Origin: Charina bottae
Taxonomy: Eukaryota; Chordata; Lepidosauria; Squamata; Charinaidae
Direction: 5' to 3'
Assembly: GCA_023362775.1 (NCBI GenBank)
Contig: JALMGJ010000012.1
Location: forward strand, 21,968,001 to 22,032,000
DNA: 64,000 bases
Of the stretch, positions 30,155-42,387 are shown piece by piece; within the stretch, counting starts at the first letter, position 1, and every line of letters begins with the position of its first letter. The notes beneath the pieces are model-generated. The model saw only the letters and a list, made by a program, of their open reading frames with translations, ran no database searches and was not told the origin of the DNA. A program made the position numbers and the translations under genes.

Positions 30155-32131
30155 AAATGGGGTAGAGAAGTGCTACATCTGAAGTCAACTTTAGATCTTG
30201 ATCAATGGTTGAACGTTTGAACCACAGCAAGTCAATGCAGTCAATCACCTTTGCAAAATTGGAACCATGACCCAGACTTCTGGATTCTCTCTATGGTGTA
30301 TATGTGGATCTTCTAGACTAGAAGACTTTCTTCATTATGACTTTCCTCTCCACTGAACATAGACCTTAACCAGGCAGGTGAAGATTCAGTAAGCAACATG
30401 GCTTCTGTGAGTCATCCACAGATTGTCAAAGGGCATCCACAGATTGAGTAGGGCTTCTGGCTCACAGTAACTTTGGGAAATAGTAATTTGTTCACATCCT
30501 TTCAGGTACTGCTTGATAGCTGGATGGGGAATAGTATCCAGATTTCTCTGTCCCAACCTAGAGCCGTAGATGCTGCACTCCACCAGAGTGAGTTGGAATA
30601 AGCGGAGAGAGTGATTAGTGGAGATGGTAGCAGCTTCCAAAAACATTTTGGAGGAATTCCAGGCTAATGAGGCCTGCAATGGAAAATCACAAGGGAAGGA
30701 GAGAAATAGGAAATGAATGTGCTGGCCAGGATTGAAACTATGATCACTTTGTCTTAAACTAGGCAAGACTTCAAGATTTGCTGAAGGAGGAACTAGAGAA
30801 TATTTTAGGCTGCTTATAGAATGGGACTGAGAAAGATTATTGGGTTTCTGTAGATGGTGGATATTTTGCAAAGGCACGTATTGAAGAAAGACTATTGGAA
30901 AGAATCTGGGGAATTGGTTAAATGGCCAAGGGGACAAACTTGTTAGGTAGGCATCTGTAAAATTCTCAGTTTAGAAATTTGCTAGAGGGAAAATGTTTTC
31001 CTTATCTCATGTCAAATATTAGGTTGGGGATTTAATGGAATTCTGCCACAGATCTTACTGAAAACACATTTTGCTGTTCTGCTCATGACGACATGAACAC
31101 TAGCTACCAATGAAGTCCAAATAGCTTCTATAAAAATCCATGGGAGCTTCTTAGAGGAAGGATTTTCTGTTACATTTACTTTAGGATGAGAATGCTCCCA
31201 TAATCATAACAACATGGAGGATCTTCAGAAAGATATTGTCTCCCCCAAAGAACTTCCTGGAAGACCCACCTCCTGGATCAACTTATATAATGAATAAATT
31301 AAGTCCATTTCAATTCTTAAGCAATCTTGTTCAGCAATGTTTTAATTAAAACAATATATAGAAAAGCTGACAGTTACGTAGACCAGCTTTTATCTGAACT
31401 CATCTGTAATGTTGTGGTTACCCAGAAACATCATATGAGTGTCAAAAAAGTCAGCATGGCGGTTGCGACCATGAGATTGAAGCCACACCCCTTTGTATGT
31501 TCATGTGACATTGATACACATATAAAAAGGATGGGGCATCGATCATGTGATCACATCTTGAATTTTTTGATCCTCCTGCCCACAGATGCCACTGTTACCC
31601 AAGGAAACGGATTAGAGACATCTGGTAGATCTTTTTTATAGAATGCATGTTAAACTAATGGAACCAAATGCATCTTTTCCCAGGACTGTGCAGAAGTTGC
31701 AGAGGTCAACCATGTGATTCTGGGAAAAGGTACAGTTCCTTCAAAGAATCAGAAGCATAGCCAAGCTATAGCTCTTAGAGTTCCCTAAACATTCTCAGCA
31801 ACTGAGTTTTCCATCCCTTTGGAGGAACCTTAGTTCCTATTTTGGGTGATTTCACAGGATTTTTCCCATCTCTTGAAGGTGGAAAAATCATGATGGTGAA
31901 AGAACTTGTGTGCGTCAACCATCACTTGGCAGTCAGCTGAACTGCATTACAAACAATAGCCCATTCCAAACAGTCTGTTGAGGATCACAGCCTAACAGAT
32001 GTGCATGGAGATGTAAATCAGCCACTAGAGTTTCTGCAAGGGATTTGGATGGGTCTCCTTAATAGTGACACATTTGTTCTTGAATGCCTAAGTAAAGGAT
32101 GTGTAGTTATCCCTTACTTAGGGATAGCAAC
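30155..32131. other. Unassigned sequence containing a 183-codon minus-strand frame
   Basis: The frame at 30386-30937 (minus) is the longest open frame outside a recognised element. Its product (MSPWPFNQFPRFF...) has no recognisable domain, and codon use looks unbiased. It may be chance. The rest of the interval, including GC-poor stretches near 31000 and 31300, is unassigned. Confidence 0.4.
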
Positions 32132-32139
32132 ACTTAAGG

Positions 32140-32483
32140 CACAGCTTTCCAAACTGGACATGTTAGTGTGTCGGCTGCAGTGTCTGGGTGTGTCACGGCT
32201 GCTGCCGCCTCCGAGCCCTGCCAGTATTCCACGCAGGTCCTAGTGCCTGCCTTGTGCCTTGCTGCCTCCAAACCTGCTGTGATTCCACGCAGGTCCTAGT
32301 GCCTGCCTTGTGCCCTGCTGTAAGAGTTTGTTGTGAAATGATGCCCTGCTGTAAGAGTGTGTCGGGAGATGATGCCCTGCTGTAAGAGTTTGTTGTGAAA
32401 TGATGCCCTGCTGTAAGAGTGTGTTGCGAGATGATGCATGTCTAAAAAGTGTGTCACCAACATGAAAAGTTTGGAAAGCTCTG
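32140..32483. mobile_element. Non-autonomous hAT element (CAGAGCTTTCCAAACTG family), copy 3
   Basis: The termini are CACAGCTTTCCAAACTGGA and AAAGTTTGGAAAGCTCTG, and the target duplication ACTTAAGG is exact (32132-32139 and 32484-32491). The interior has two CCTAGTGCCTGCCTTGTGCC units and then four copies of an approximately 31-bp unit around GATGCCCTGCTGTAAGAG, an expansion not seen in the other copies. Confidence 0.9.
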
Positions 32484-32524
32484 ACTTAAGGAAACACTGA
32501 AAGCCCACATATGAGTTATTCCTT

Positions 32525-32665
32525 TATTCCTTCTGAAAGCTCAGGGTTGCATACATAGGCAAGGGGGCATCTCCTCTAATTCATTGCCCCCCCAACATCA
32601 ATCCTGTGAGGTCTGTTGGGTTGAGAGTAGGTGACTGACCCAATGAGCTCTGTGATCAAGTGAGG
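32525..32665. repeat. Possible MIR/L2-type remnant
   Basis: CAATCCTGTGAGGTCTGTTG and GGTTGAGAGTAGGTGACTGA are reminiscent of MIR-like core sequence, as in 5560-5880. It is short and degraded. Confidence 0.35.
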
Positions 32666-32667
32666 AG

Positions 32668-32775
32668 TTTTTATTTATTTTTATTTATTTATCTATTATT
32701 TAAATTTAAATTTATATGACTGCCCATCTCCCCCAACAGGGGACACTTTCGACCCATCTCCCCCAACGAAGTTAC
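32668..32775 (-). mobile_element. CR1-type LINE 3' tail, antisense
   Basis: TTATTTATTTTTATTTATTT...ACTGCCCATCTCCCCCAACA is the reverse complement of a CR1 3' stem-loop with its AAAT tail. A second CCCATCTCCCCCAACG block follows, possibly a local duplication. Confidence 0.7.
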
Positions 32776-33575
32776 TTTAAAATGTTTGGGGGGAGGATTT
32801 CTTTTTGTACTGGCAGAATTACAAGTTGTTGTGATTGTGTGTGTGTGCATGTGCATTTTAATTATAATATTATAATTTTGGTTTTGATCAAAATTATACT
32901 TCTGTGTGGCTTGGAATTTTAAGAACTGTTTATTGGCACCAAAGTTCCCGTTCACACAGGGAGGCAATTTTGAATGAGAATATGACCAAGGCTATGAGAA
33001 AATGCAAACTGCATTCAAAATAACTGAAAATACAATTTCTCTCTTCCCCTTCCCATCAGAGATACATTCAAAAGGGGGAAAATGTAAGTTGGCCTGATTT
33101 CAGTTTGGGGATTCTCAGTGGTTGAATCTCAAGCCAGCTTGGATGGTCTTATATGCTGTATAGCAGTATGGAAAATGGGGAAGGGAAGAGACTTTTGATC
33201 TTCTCCCAGTTTGGGATGAAATTTACTTAGTTTGCATTTGAATAATAACTTATCTGATTTTGCACTTTCAGAACAATACATGATCTGAATCTCAGTTTGA
33301 AATTTGCATGCCTTTGAATATGCCAATCAAGGAAAACAACTTGTATTTGGGAAAAGCCTGCCTAAAAAAAAAGGCATATATTTGTGAAAACAATACATCC
33401 ATTATTTGTGGTTGCAAAAGAAAAAAAAAGCACATTAGGAGAAATATATACAAAATACATAGACGTTTAGTGTGATTTTACTTCCAAATTAGGACAGAAA
33501 TTGGGACAAGCCAAACCTATCAATGAAAAAGAAGAAACTGAGAGAAGTAAAAAATGTGAATTCACTAAAGAAATG
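32776..33575. other. Unassigned sequence
   Basis: Nothing is recognised except a short TG-rich tract near 32835-32855. Confidence 0.4.
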
Positions 33576-34171
33576 GAGAAACTAAAAAGTGATAGATTTG
33601 CCCATCTGTAGTCATATCTTCACCCTGTTTCCCCAGCATTAGAATTTTCCTGTCATCCTATTGGAGCGCAAACAATAGGATAAGGTTGAGAAAATGGAAA
33701 GTGATAGATTTTCCCATCTCTAATCCTATCATCTTCCTGTTTCCCCAGCACTAGAATCTTCCTTGCATCTTTTTTGTTGTTGTTCAGTCGTTTAGTCGTG
33801 TCCGACTCTTCGTGACCTCATGGACCATAGCACACCAGGCCTTCCTGTCCTCCACTGTCTCCCGGAGTTTACTCAAATTCATGTTCCTTACATCGGTGAT
33901 GCTATCTAACCATCTCATCCTCTGCTGTCCTCTTCTCCTTTTGCCTTCAGTTTTTCCCAGCATCAGGGTCTTTTCCAGTGAGTCCTCTCTTCGCATTAGG
34001 TGGCCAAAGTATTTGAGCTCCTTCCAATGAGCAGTCAGGGTTGATTTCCTTTAGGATTGACTGGTTTGACCTCCTTGCAGTCCAAGGGACTCTCAAGAGT
34101 CTTCTCCAGCACCACAGTTTGAAAGCATCAATTCTTGCATCTTACTGGAGTGCAAACTGTAGGACAGCGTT
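33576..34171. repeat. 112-bp tandem duplication, second copy split by a BovB insertion
   Basis: Copy 1 (about 33576-33687) and copy 2 (about 33688-33771 plus 34144-34171) share AGTGATAGATTT, CCTGTTTCCCCAGCA, TTAGAATTTTCC/CTAGAATCTTCC and TTGGAGCGCAAAC/CTGGAGTGCAAAC. The starts of the shared AGTGATAGATTT are 112 bases apart. The BovB lies inside the second copy, so it inserted after the duplication. Confidence 0.85.
33772..34133 (-). mobile_element. RTE-BovB LINE 3' end, antisense, with 10-bp target duplication
   Basis: The minus-strand frame 33784-33996 reads MRREDSLEKTLMLGKTEGKR, RRGQQRMRWLDSITDVRNMN, LSKLRETVEDRKAW and VHEVTKSRTRLND, the intact BovB C-terminus of the RMRWLDSITDV subtype. 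The flanks share CTTGCATCTT (33762-33771 and 34134-34143). Upstream coding is frameshifted near 34020. Confidence 0.9.
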
Positions 34172-35174
34172 GGGTTGTTAAAATGACCCCTTACTTAGCT
34201 GTCAACTGGCCTTGTATCTCGAGCTTGCTGCTAACTATGGCCCTGCCCACCACAATTCTTATGGCTCATCATATAACATGAGACAAAAATGTTTTACCAG
34301 CAATGTGCCCAGTTTGGCTAGGAGGCAGGGCACTGGGCTGTCATTTTCATCATGAGAAAATTGGTCTTTCAGTGTAATTTTCTACCCGTAATTAGTCTCT
34401 CTGTGCTTTTTAGAGTCCGTGTCATGCTGTCAATGCAACATGTTCGACAGCATACCTGCCGGGGAAAATATTTGCCAAGGTGGTGAGAGAGAAAAAACAA
34501 CAACACCTCATTTTTCATTAAAGACATCATAAGAAGGGGAAAATAGCAAAGGAATCTTTGAAAAATCAGGAGCAGACAGCTGCAAATGGTAACGAACACC
34601 TTATTTAATAGAAGATGCAGAATGTCTTTTCTTGGCAAAATTGCTTTGTGGGCTAATATTCACATGGATTATCTTGGGGAAAACACAAAGGGAACCCAAT
34701 ACCTATTATAATTAAATGAAAGGGGGAATAGATTATACAAATGTCAGATGAGTTATATGTTGGCCTTGCAAATGAGAAAAAAATAATTTATTCCAGACCC
34801 TTCCAAAGGTGGTACCAACTACCCAAGAAAGAAGTACCATGCTTAGTTTATAGTGTTTGGACATCCATTTAGTCCTTATCTGGCCAGGTGAAGCATGTTG
34901 TGTGGATACAGCCAGCGAGTGAGAGAAAGTGAATGAATGAGGAACAGAGGAATAGATGGTAAGAGAACCAAGACAGACCTAAGAAAGGTGGCCACTGGTG
35001 CTGAAAACTGTCCCTTTGGCCATTGACTGAAGATCAATTAATCTAGCCTTCAATGGATTACGTGTCCCTCAGTTGATTTTTATTCTTCTGGTCAACAGTA
35101 CTTGGCAGGAGAAATGTTCCCACTCCTTTCTTGAATTAAGGTCAGCTATGCTCTTGCTGGTGATTACAGTTGGA
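34172..35174. other. Unassigned sequence
   Basis: No recognised element or exon is present, and frames reach only 89 codons. Confidence 0.4.
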
Positions 35175-35514
35175 GGGGCATGGTGGCTCAGCGGGTAAGA
35201 CGCCAGGTTTGTTGATCGGAAGATCACAAGTTCGGAGGTTCGAATCCCTAGTCCCGCGTGACGGAGTGAGCTCCCGCACTTGCCCCAGCTCTTGCCAACC
35301 TAGCAATTCGAAAGCATGCAAATGCAAGTAGATGAATAGGTACCACTTCGGTGGGTAGGTAACAGTGTTCCACGAGCATCATGCCAGCCACATGACCGTG
35401 GAAGCGTCTTTGGACAACGCTGGCTCTTGGGCTAACAAACGGAGATGAGCACCAGCCCCTAGAGTTGGTCACGACCGCACAAATGTGCGGGGGGAACCTT
35501 TACCTTTACCTTTT
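35175..35514 (+). mobile_element. tRNA-derived squamate SINE, copy 4
   Basis: This is a full-length copy, with A-box region GGTGGCTCAGCGG, B box GGTTCGAATCC, middle block AACCTAGCAATTCGAAAGC and a tail of CCTTTACC repeats ending at TACCTTTT. The final GAGTTGGTCACGACC block differs from the other copies. Confidence 0.9.
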
Positions 35515-36176
35515 ATGCTCTTGATATTCATGTCACCTTTCCTACAAAGCTAGTCTATAACAAAATTAAGCCCCCGAACCCTGAGATTTAACATTTGCAT
35601 GACTGTTCCAAATTTAAGACTTTCTTTTACTTTTCTTCACTAAAGAGAAGCAATCAACTTCAATCTGCATTAATTTGGAACAGTAGTTAAAAAACTTTCT
35701 GCAATAAATCCTTCTGCAGTTTGTGCCCAAGTCTGCTCTTCTTCTAAATTTCATTTATCTTATTTTATCAGTTTAGCAGCAGATCAGTGGTGAAAGAATT
35801 AAACATTCCCCACCTCCTGCCATCCTGCAAGCTGCTTTCCGAGGAGTGGAAACAAAGATCTGAGCTGGTTGCCCAATGCAAGAGATCCAACTCCAGAGAA
35901 CCCCTGCACACTTTTTGGCATGTCCCTGTCTCAGAAGGAAATCCAGAACAGTCCTTTGGCTGAAGACCTAATTAATTTTCTTCCTATTGTTTGGAGAGGG
36001 AATACTACATAAATAACATTACATTAATAACCAACAATAAAACGAAAGATTGGCAGATTGCAAAGGACATTGAGTTTCAGTCCTTTTTCAGGCTTCTTAG
36101 TTGTTTTCGGTGAACCAGCTTGCAGGATCCACTTTCATTCTTTACTGAGAACAGAGTCCATCAGCCAGGCCAGATG
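35515..36176. other. Unassigned sequence
   Basis: Nothing is recognised. Confidence 0.4.
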
Positions 36177-36179
36177 TGA

Positions 36180-36238
<59 letters not shown>

Positions 36239-36346
36239 GAAGGAAGGAAGGAAGGAAGGAAGGAAGGAAGGAAGGAAGGAAGGAAGGAAGGAAGGAAGGA
36301 AGAAAGGAAGGAAGGAAGAAAGAAAGAAAGGAAGGAAGGAAGAACG
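36177..36346. repeat. (GAAA)n followed by (GGAA)n polypurine tract
   Basis: About 60 bases of GAAA repeats pass into about 110 bases of GGAA repeats with small interruptions. The long repetitive open frames on both strands (Lys/Glu/Arg on one, Phe/Leu/Ser on the other) are artefacts of this tract. Confidence 0.97.
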
Positions 36347-37194
36347 AACATATGCATTTAGAATAAAGGGAACAGGGTAGTTCAAAGCACATGTTCACCC
36401 CAAGAATTTGTTTCCAGTGTGGAAAATGAGCCCACCCTCTTCGCATCCACCAAAGACTCCTGCTTTCCACACATGCTTTCTTCATTTGAGCTGTCATTAA
36501 AAATCATTCTTCTGTTGCTATTGTTAAACAGATGGGAATCAGAAATCCCCAGTGAATTGGTGCAAATTCCCCAGAGATCTACCAGTACACCAAGACCTAT
36601 CCTGGAACATTGTTCTTATTGTCTGTTCAAATATTTTGTTTCCTGAAAAGCTGAATTCATCCCAAACACAAGCTAAATTAACAGAATTAACCCATTTTCT
36701 GGGTTCACATGATGCACTGAATCATAAGGACACATCTGCTGTGCAAACCTAGGAAATACACTAGGTATGCTCAAAAGTTCAAGCCGGTATAAACTAACCA
36801 AGCTTACCATCATGTGCAAATGAATCTTTCCCCAACCTGGTTAAATGTGCTGTATGAACACCACCAGAAAGTAGGGTATAATTCCCACCTAAAGTAAAAA
36901 GAGTAACAGTAACAATTAAATAAAACCATGATTAATGTTTTCCTGCAGCTGGAGCAAGAAACTCTCCAGAAGACTGATTTCTTTTATTCCATTCCTTCAG
37001 TTCATCAACTGGATTCTCAGAGTAGGCTGGATTAAGCTAAAATGAGGTCTGACAATTTGCCATTCTGCAGCCAATGTGGTGATCCTCTCCCACAGTCAGT
37101 TCACTCACCTTCGTGTGCCAGAAGCACATGATGTGAGATGACAGTGTCAGTTCCCAGCAGGCCTATTGATCACAGTGCCACCTGTTCCTGCTCC

Positions 37195-37200
<6 letters not shown>
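36347..37200. other. Unassigned sequence
   Basis: No element or exon is recognised. Confidence 0.4.

Positions 37201-37230
<30 letters not shown>
37201..37230. repeat. (AC)n microsatellite
   Basis: There are fifteen dinucleotide units of ACAC, ending at CGACACATGG. Confidence 0.95.
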
Positions 37231-37232
<2 letters not shown>

Positions 37233-38393
37233 CACATGGTATAGGCTTGGGCATGTTCATAAAGACTGAAATGGCTGCAGAGGCAAAATGCATAGGTCTT
37301 CATCTCAGTCAAAGATCTTGGAAGGAACAGTTAACCTTCAGACAGTTCACTCCAGACATAGGGAATTAGTTGACCAGAAGAGTTAATCAGGTCAAACATA
37401 ATCTGGATTGTTTGGGTCTATTACCTGGGATTTGAAGTTCACATAACACACTGATACCCCTCCTCCCATGATTCAGTTCAGTTGTCATGAGAATAGGGCT
37501 AGTATGTTGTAGAAACCTATCCTCTGTTTTAGCATGTTGCACAAAGTGGGCCATTACATTCATTATATATATTTAAAGATTTATATAGCCACCCATTTTA
37601 TGCAACATAACCACGGGTGGCTCACAAACAACAGTAAAAACAGAACAGTAAAAAAATAAAGACCATAGTATTAATCCATAACATTTCTGCATAGGCAGTT
37701 ATATGAATTCAACCAATAGGGTTTTTTTTTCCCCATTTGGGTTCTTAGAGTTGATAGTGTCTGTGAACACCGTATGGTCTAAAATTTCTCTTAATGGAGG
37801 GAATTAAAAAGTGTAACATCCCCAAGTGATGGTTGCTCAAGAAGGAACCTCCAGTGGAAAAGAGGCCACTGCTTCCTTGGTGTTAAACTTCCGTTATAAG
37901 CTGCTCTTTTATTTTAATTCAAATATTTTAATGGATGCTCTATAGGCATAACAAACATTTCAAAGGAATTTTTAGCAATATATATTTTAAAATAGATTGG
38001 CAGTTTGTAATAATCTATCTACAGAAACCAAGTTATCCCCCCCCAAGAAAACTCAAGAGTTCCCAAGAAGAATGTGAAAAATGATGTTTTACACTAGTAT
38101 TAAATATTGAGCTTGGTCTCTTTTGTAAATCTGTCTTGCAGGACTTGTGCAGCAAAATCTACCTTAATGTGCAAGGAAGTTAAGCTTTCCTTGATAAGCA
38201 GCTCAAGTTCAGCAAGGGTTATTTAATACTAAAGGAATGATGCCTCTGGATTGATGCTGCACACTTACCTGGACATACAATTCAATGAACATGATCGGAC
38301 TCACTCCTGTGTCCTGGGTATAGGATTGTACCATAAATGGGCTTAGATCATGGGCAAAAATAATGGGAGCAGGGCTTTGAAATTAGGTACAGT
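37231..38393. other. Unassigned sequence with a possible LINE tail
   Basis: At 37575-37675, CCACCCATTTTATGCAACAT and CCACGGGTGGCTCACAA resemble the antisense of a LINE 3' stem-loop and tail. The remainder is unassigned. Confidence 0.35.
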
Positions 38394-38418
38394 AAACTAG
38401 TGCTAGCTTTTGATTATA

Positions 38419-38755
38419 GGGGTGTGGTGGCTCAGTGGGTAAGACGCCAGGCTTGTCGATTGGAAGATTGCAAGTTCGGAGGTTCGAATCCTAGTCCCAC
38501 GTGATGGAGTGAGCTCCCGCACTTGCCCCAGCTCTTGTCAACCTAGCAATTCAAAAGCATGCACATGCAAGTAGATTAATAGGTACCATTTCGGTGGGAA
38601 GGTAATAGCGTTCCGCGTGCGTCATGCCGGCCACATGACCGTGGAAGTGTCTTCGGACAATGCTGGCTCTTCGGCTAACAAACGGAGATGTGCACTGGTC
38701 CCTAGAGTCGGACATGACTGCACAAATGTGCAGGGAGAACCTTTACCTTTACCTT
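38419..38755 (+). mobile_element. tRNA-derived squamate SINE, copy 5, with 24-bp target duplication
   Basis: The flanks AAACTAGTGCTAGCTTTTGA... (38394-38417) and AAACTAGTGTTAGCTTTTGA... (38756-38779) match at 23 of 24 positions. The head has GGTGGCTCAGTGG and GGTTCGAATCC, and the tail is CCTTTACCTTTACCTT. It is a clear LINE-mobilised insertion. Confidence 0.95.
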
Positions 38756-38779
38756 AAACTAGTGTTAGCTTTTGATTAT

Positions 38780-39840
38780 GCAATTTACTGAAGAAGATAG
38801 TGATCCACCTGGATCTACTTGGAAGTGGAGGCAAACTCTCATGCCACTATAGATCAATCAGAACAAAACCATGTGAGTCTATTTGAAGTTAACAATGGAG
38901 GGAAGGATAGGCAGGAGACTACCACTATTCTGGTTTACCCCATGCCTTGAGTTGATGAGCCCTTTCAGAGTGCCACTACATCCATCACACACAAATTGTT
39001 TAGCAACTTCCATGACAGCATGATTCTTGCAGAGCATCTGTTTTCTCTTGATGGGAGCTGTCATGATGAACTATCCAGGACAGAGCAATATTTCAATAAC
39101 TTTTCAATGCCTTAAGACTGAGATTGGTCCGATCAATTTCCAGCTCATCCCAGTGGTACCCAAGTCCTGGCACAGCAAGAGTTGCTGGTCAGAATGGTTT
39201 TCAAAGACAGCAACACTGTGCTGCGATGGAGGTTCATACTGCTATAAACAACAAACTCAAAGATTAAGCCTGTTTGGAAGCTGAATTTGCTCCCAGTTTG
39301 TTTGGAACAATCCACAACTTTCCTGCAAGAAGGAATACATTGGTCCCATGATCTCCCACACAAACTGTATTTAATGAACTTCTAGGGTCTGCACAGAAGA
39401 CATGACTAATGAGTGCTGGAGACTTGAGGATCTGTCATGCATGGCTGCATACAGTGGCTACTTGTGCAGCATTAAAGAAGAGAAAATATTTTGCTAAAAA
39501 TAGAACAAAAGCAGACAAATTTGCACAATAATTTGCACATGCTAATGTAGATGCATAGTTCCATATTTTAAAACTATCATAAATAGAATATTAAAATAAA
39601 TATTTTAAATAGAATTGCAGGATCTCACTGCAGTACAAACAGTCTAATGGAATGACCTCTGTGCTTATTTTGACTGCTTGTCCAAATTATAATCATGGCT
39701 GGGAAACCTGAAGCACCTTGGTCTCCTTTCTGATGACTCATTGGAGCCATCTTTTGGGGCAGCCATTCAAATCGTCATGTTTCTCAGATAATGACTTGAA
39801 ACAGTCTTTGTCCTTTGACACATCCTTAAAGAGGATGGTC
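38780..39840. other. Unassigned sequence
   Basis: No element is recognised. The last 250 bases are AT-rich, leading into an antisense LINE tail. Confidence 0.4.
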
Positions 39841-40388
39841 ATCTTTTATTTTATTTATTTTATTTTATTAAATTTATATTACCGCCCATCTCCCCCAGCG
39901 GGGACCCTGGGCGGTGCACAATAAAATAGAATTAAAAGAAATATAAAATTACAACAGTACATAATATGAGTTCCAAGGGTAAAATGTTAAAAATAGGATA
40001 CTGGGAGTCTTCAAGGGACCAGCCATCCCCAAGAGGAACTGTTGGTGTTTCCCTCCCAGGCAAGATGGCAAAACCAGGTCTTTAAGCCTTTCCGGAAGGC
40101 TGGGAGCGAGGAAATCTGCCTTAGCTCCGGGGGTAAGATATTCCAAAGGGCGGGTGCAACTGCAGAGAAGGCCCGCTTCCTGGACCCCGCTAGGTGGAAC
40201 TCTTTAATCGATGGGGTCCGCAGCAAGCCCTCTCTCGCTGAATGGGTGGGACGGGTCGATGTTCTGGGGATGAGACGGTTCGTCAGGTAACCTGGTCCTA
40301 TGCCATGTAGGGCTTTAAAGGTGATAACCAACACCTTGAATTGTACCCGGAAGCAAACTGGTACCCAATGCAGCTCGCGGATCTTTGC
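39841..40388 (-). mobile_element. CR1/L3-like LINE 3' end, antisense, well preserved
   Basis: The plus strand begins with TTTTATTTTATTTATTTTAT (reverse of the tail), then ACCGCCCATCTCCCCCAGCG paired with GGGACCCTGGGCGGT, the CR1 3' stem-loop. Upstream on the minus strand lies open coding sequence to the truncation point near 40388. Confidence 0.9.
40011..40388 (-). pseudogene. CR1/L3-like ORF2 C-terminal region, open frame
   Basis: On the minus strand the frame reads IRELHWVPVCFRVQFKVLVI, TFKALHGIGPGYLTNRLIPR, LLRTPSIKEFHLAGSRKRAF, SAVAPALWNILPPELRQISS and LPAFRKGLKTWFCHLAWEGN, then NSSSWGWLVP and a stop at 40011-40013. No internal stop or frameshift occurs. The piece is truncated at its 5' side inside the IRELHW block. 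The open frame upstream to 40457 is flanking sequence. It carries no catalytic domain. Confidence 0.85.
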
Positions 40389-42387
40389 AGGAAAGACAGA
40401 TACACACATACTGTATAGGACACATTTCTCTTTATAGGCTCTCCTCATGTTAGTCAACTTTCTGTTCCTATTCAGAGATGCCTGTAGTCACAGATCATGG
40501 CTGATAGTTAATGGTAAAACCATGTTGCTCAAATTGAAAGTAGACCTTTATTTTCCATAAAGATAGGTCTGATCCTAAATGAATGAGGTCCACAGGATTG
40601 GACAGCTGTATGTCCCTCATGCCATTTTGGTGAAATGAATACATCACCACCTATTCCTGCATAATAAGGATGGAAGTCACTTCCACAAAGGTGCCTTGAG
40701 TACTTACCCATGCGTACCGTAGGGGCTAAGACCCAAAGTGCAGGTGTAACTTCTTCCAAGTTGTGAAAATAAGGCTGACACCTTAAGTCTAGAACTGAGA
40801 GTGCTATGGGAGAGGGCATGACTGCTTAACTTTTCATACATCCATTATTTTTCTGCTCAATATCCAGGGCTGATATTGGGCTGAATAACAGCCCTATGCC
40901 AAGCGTCTTAGATTCAGTTTGACAAAGCAGTTCTGCCATGGGGATGAAAGCAGGATTGCCTGCATCTCTGCTTGGATAACCTTTGACTAGTATTGGGGGA
41001 GAAAAGTCTTCTCAGCTTTCTCCTGCAGTACTCACTGAGTAAAGTCCTCTCAGCCTTCTCCCATAGTTTCTCTACAGGAGGAGGCTGAGACAGGCTCCAA
41101 AGGAGAGTGAGGCAAAGCAACTGGACTCCTTTGTTTCAACCTACCAAAAATGTTGCTTCATCCAGCAGCTTTGAGGGACTTCTTCAAAGCTTTGTCAAAG
41201 CAAAACATCCCTTTGAAGCTTTGCAGAAGCCTAGAAAGTAACTTGAAAGGAAGAAGCGGAATCTTCATTAGATGAAGGGTCATCCATGCATCCTCCTCCC
41301 CTCTCCCACAGAAATTGCAGCTTCTTACTAAAACTTAGTTAAGTCTAGGCTTTGAATTGAATATAAGATTGGTTATATATGGAATTTGCTGTCAGATTAG
41401 CTGGTTTGATTAGGACAAATGTTATGTTTGCATATCGCTTATTCATAAATTAAATATTAGTTTGAATTTTCCATTTAGGCTTTTCACACACCACACAGCA
41501 GGAAAGTTGAGATTACTGCTCAATACCACTTTTCCAAACTTGATGTCTTTCATGGATACTGGACCTGCAACTTTCAGAATTCCCCAGAGCAGTAGGCCTT
41601 GATGTCCGATGAACTGTAGCACCAACACACCTGGAGTGCTCCAGCATGAGAAAGTTGGGTCCAAGATGTGCAGATTTAATAGGGAGCCATTCCCAGCCAT
41701 TTGGGCAGAGAGGGGATTGCCAGGATCCTGGAGCAGGATGTCTTCTAAGATTCTTAGACCTCCATTGCCTTTATCTGCACTGGTTATGCCTCTATTTAAA
41801 AATCAATTAAAAACAAACAAACAAACAGCCCTTCATTCCCTTCCCATGTGTCAACTCAAAAGCAACAACAAAGACTTGAGTGTTTTGAATGCAGAAGTTA
41901 AAGCACATGCATGCTTTAAAAACAGACTAACCAACCATCTGTTCACATGTATTGTTTCACAAAATATTGTTAGATCGTGGGGAGAGATGGAATCGAGGCT
42001 GAGGTGTTTTATGAATGGCAGCTATATGAAACACTGCACCAATCACCCCAGCCATCTTTTTAGAGCTGCCCTGGAGAGGATTCTATACCAAGTCACTCCA
42101 TTTTTCTTTCCTGTGTTTTCTGGAATGACCAGGGGCTGTAATTAATTGCTTACTTCCTTTCTTTATATTCACTCGATCAGATGCACAGGAATAAGAGCCC
42201 TCAGAACAACATTCAAGCTAGCTTTTTTTTTTTTTTTTTTTTTAAAGAGCACAGATATTATAAGAAGAAAAAAATAAGAAAGAGCCAAATAATAAAACCC
42301 AAAGCAATAAAGGGAAGTTCAAGAGGGCAGGAACAAATGGTTTAACAAGATCAGAGCAGAACAACCCTGCTGAATCGGGTCAAAGGC
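40389..42387. other. Unassigned sequence with a poly-T run and a 178-codon frame
   Basis: A plus-strand frame at 41609-42145 (MNCSTNTPGVLQ...) has no recognisable domain. It includes low-complexity KTNKQTAL sequence from a short CAAA tract and is probably chance. A run of 22 T occupies 42222-42243. Confidence 0.45.

Noticed and set aside
35142..35472. Minus-strand open frames over the SINE at 35175
   Set aside because: Similar frames recur in every copy of the same SINE family (10054, 18208, 56106), so they are properties of the repeat, not genes.
36058..36497. Long open frames of Lys/Glu/Arg or Phe/Leu/Ser repeats on both strands
   Set aside because: They are translations of the GAAA/GGAA microsatellite and have no coding basis.
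41609..42145. 178-codon plus-strand frame as a gene
   Set aside because: No recognisable domain, a low-complexity segment from a CAAA tract and no splice or promoter support.
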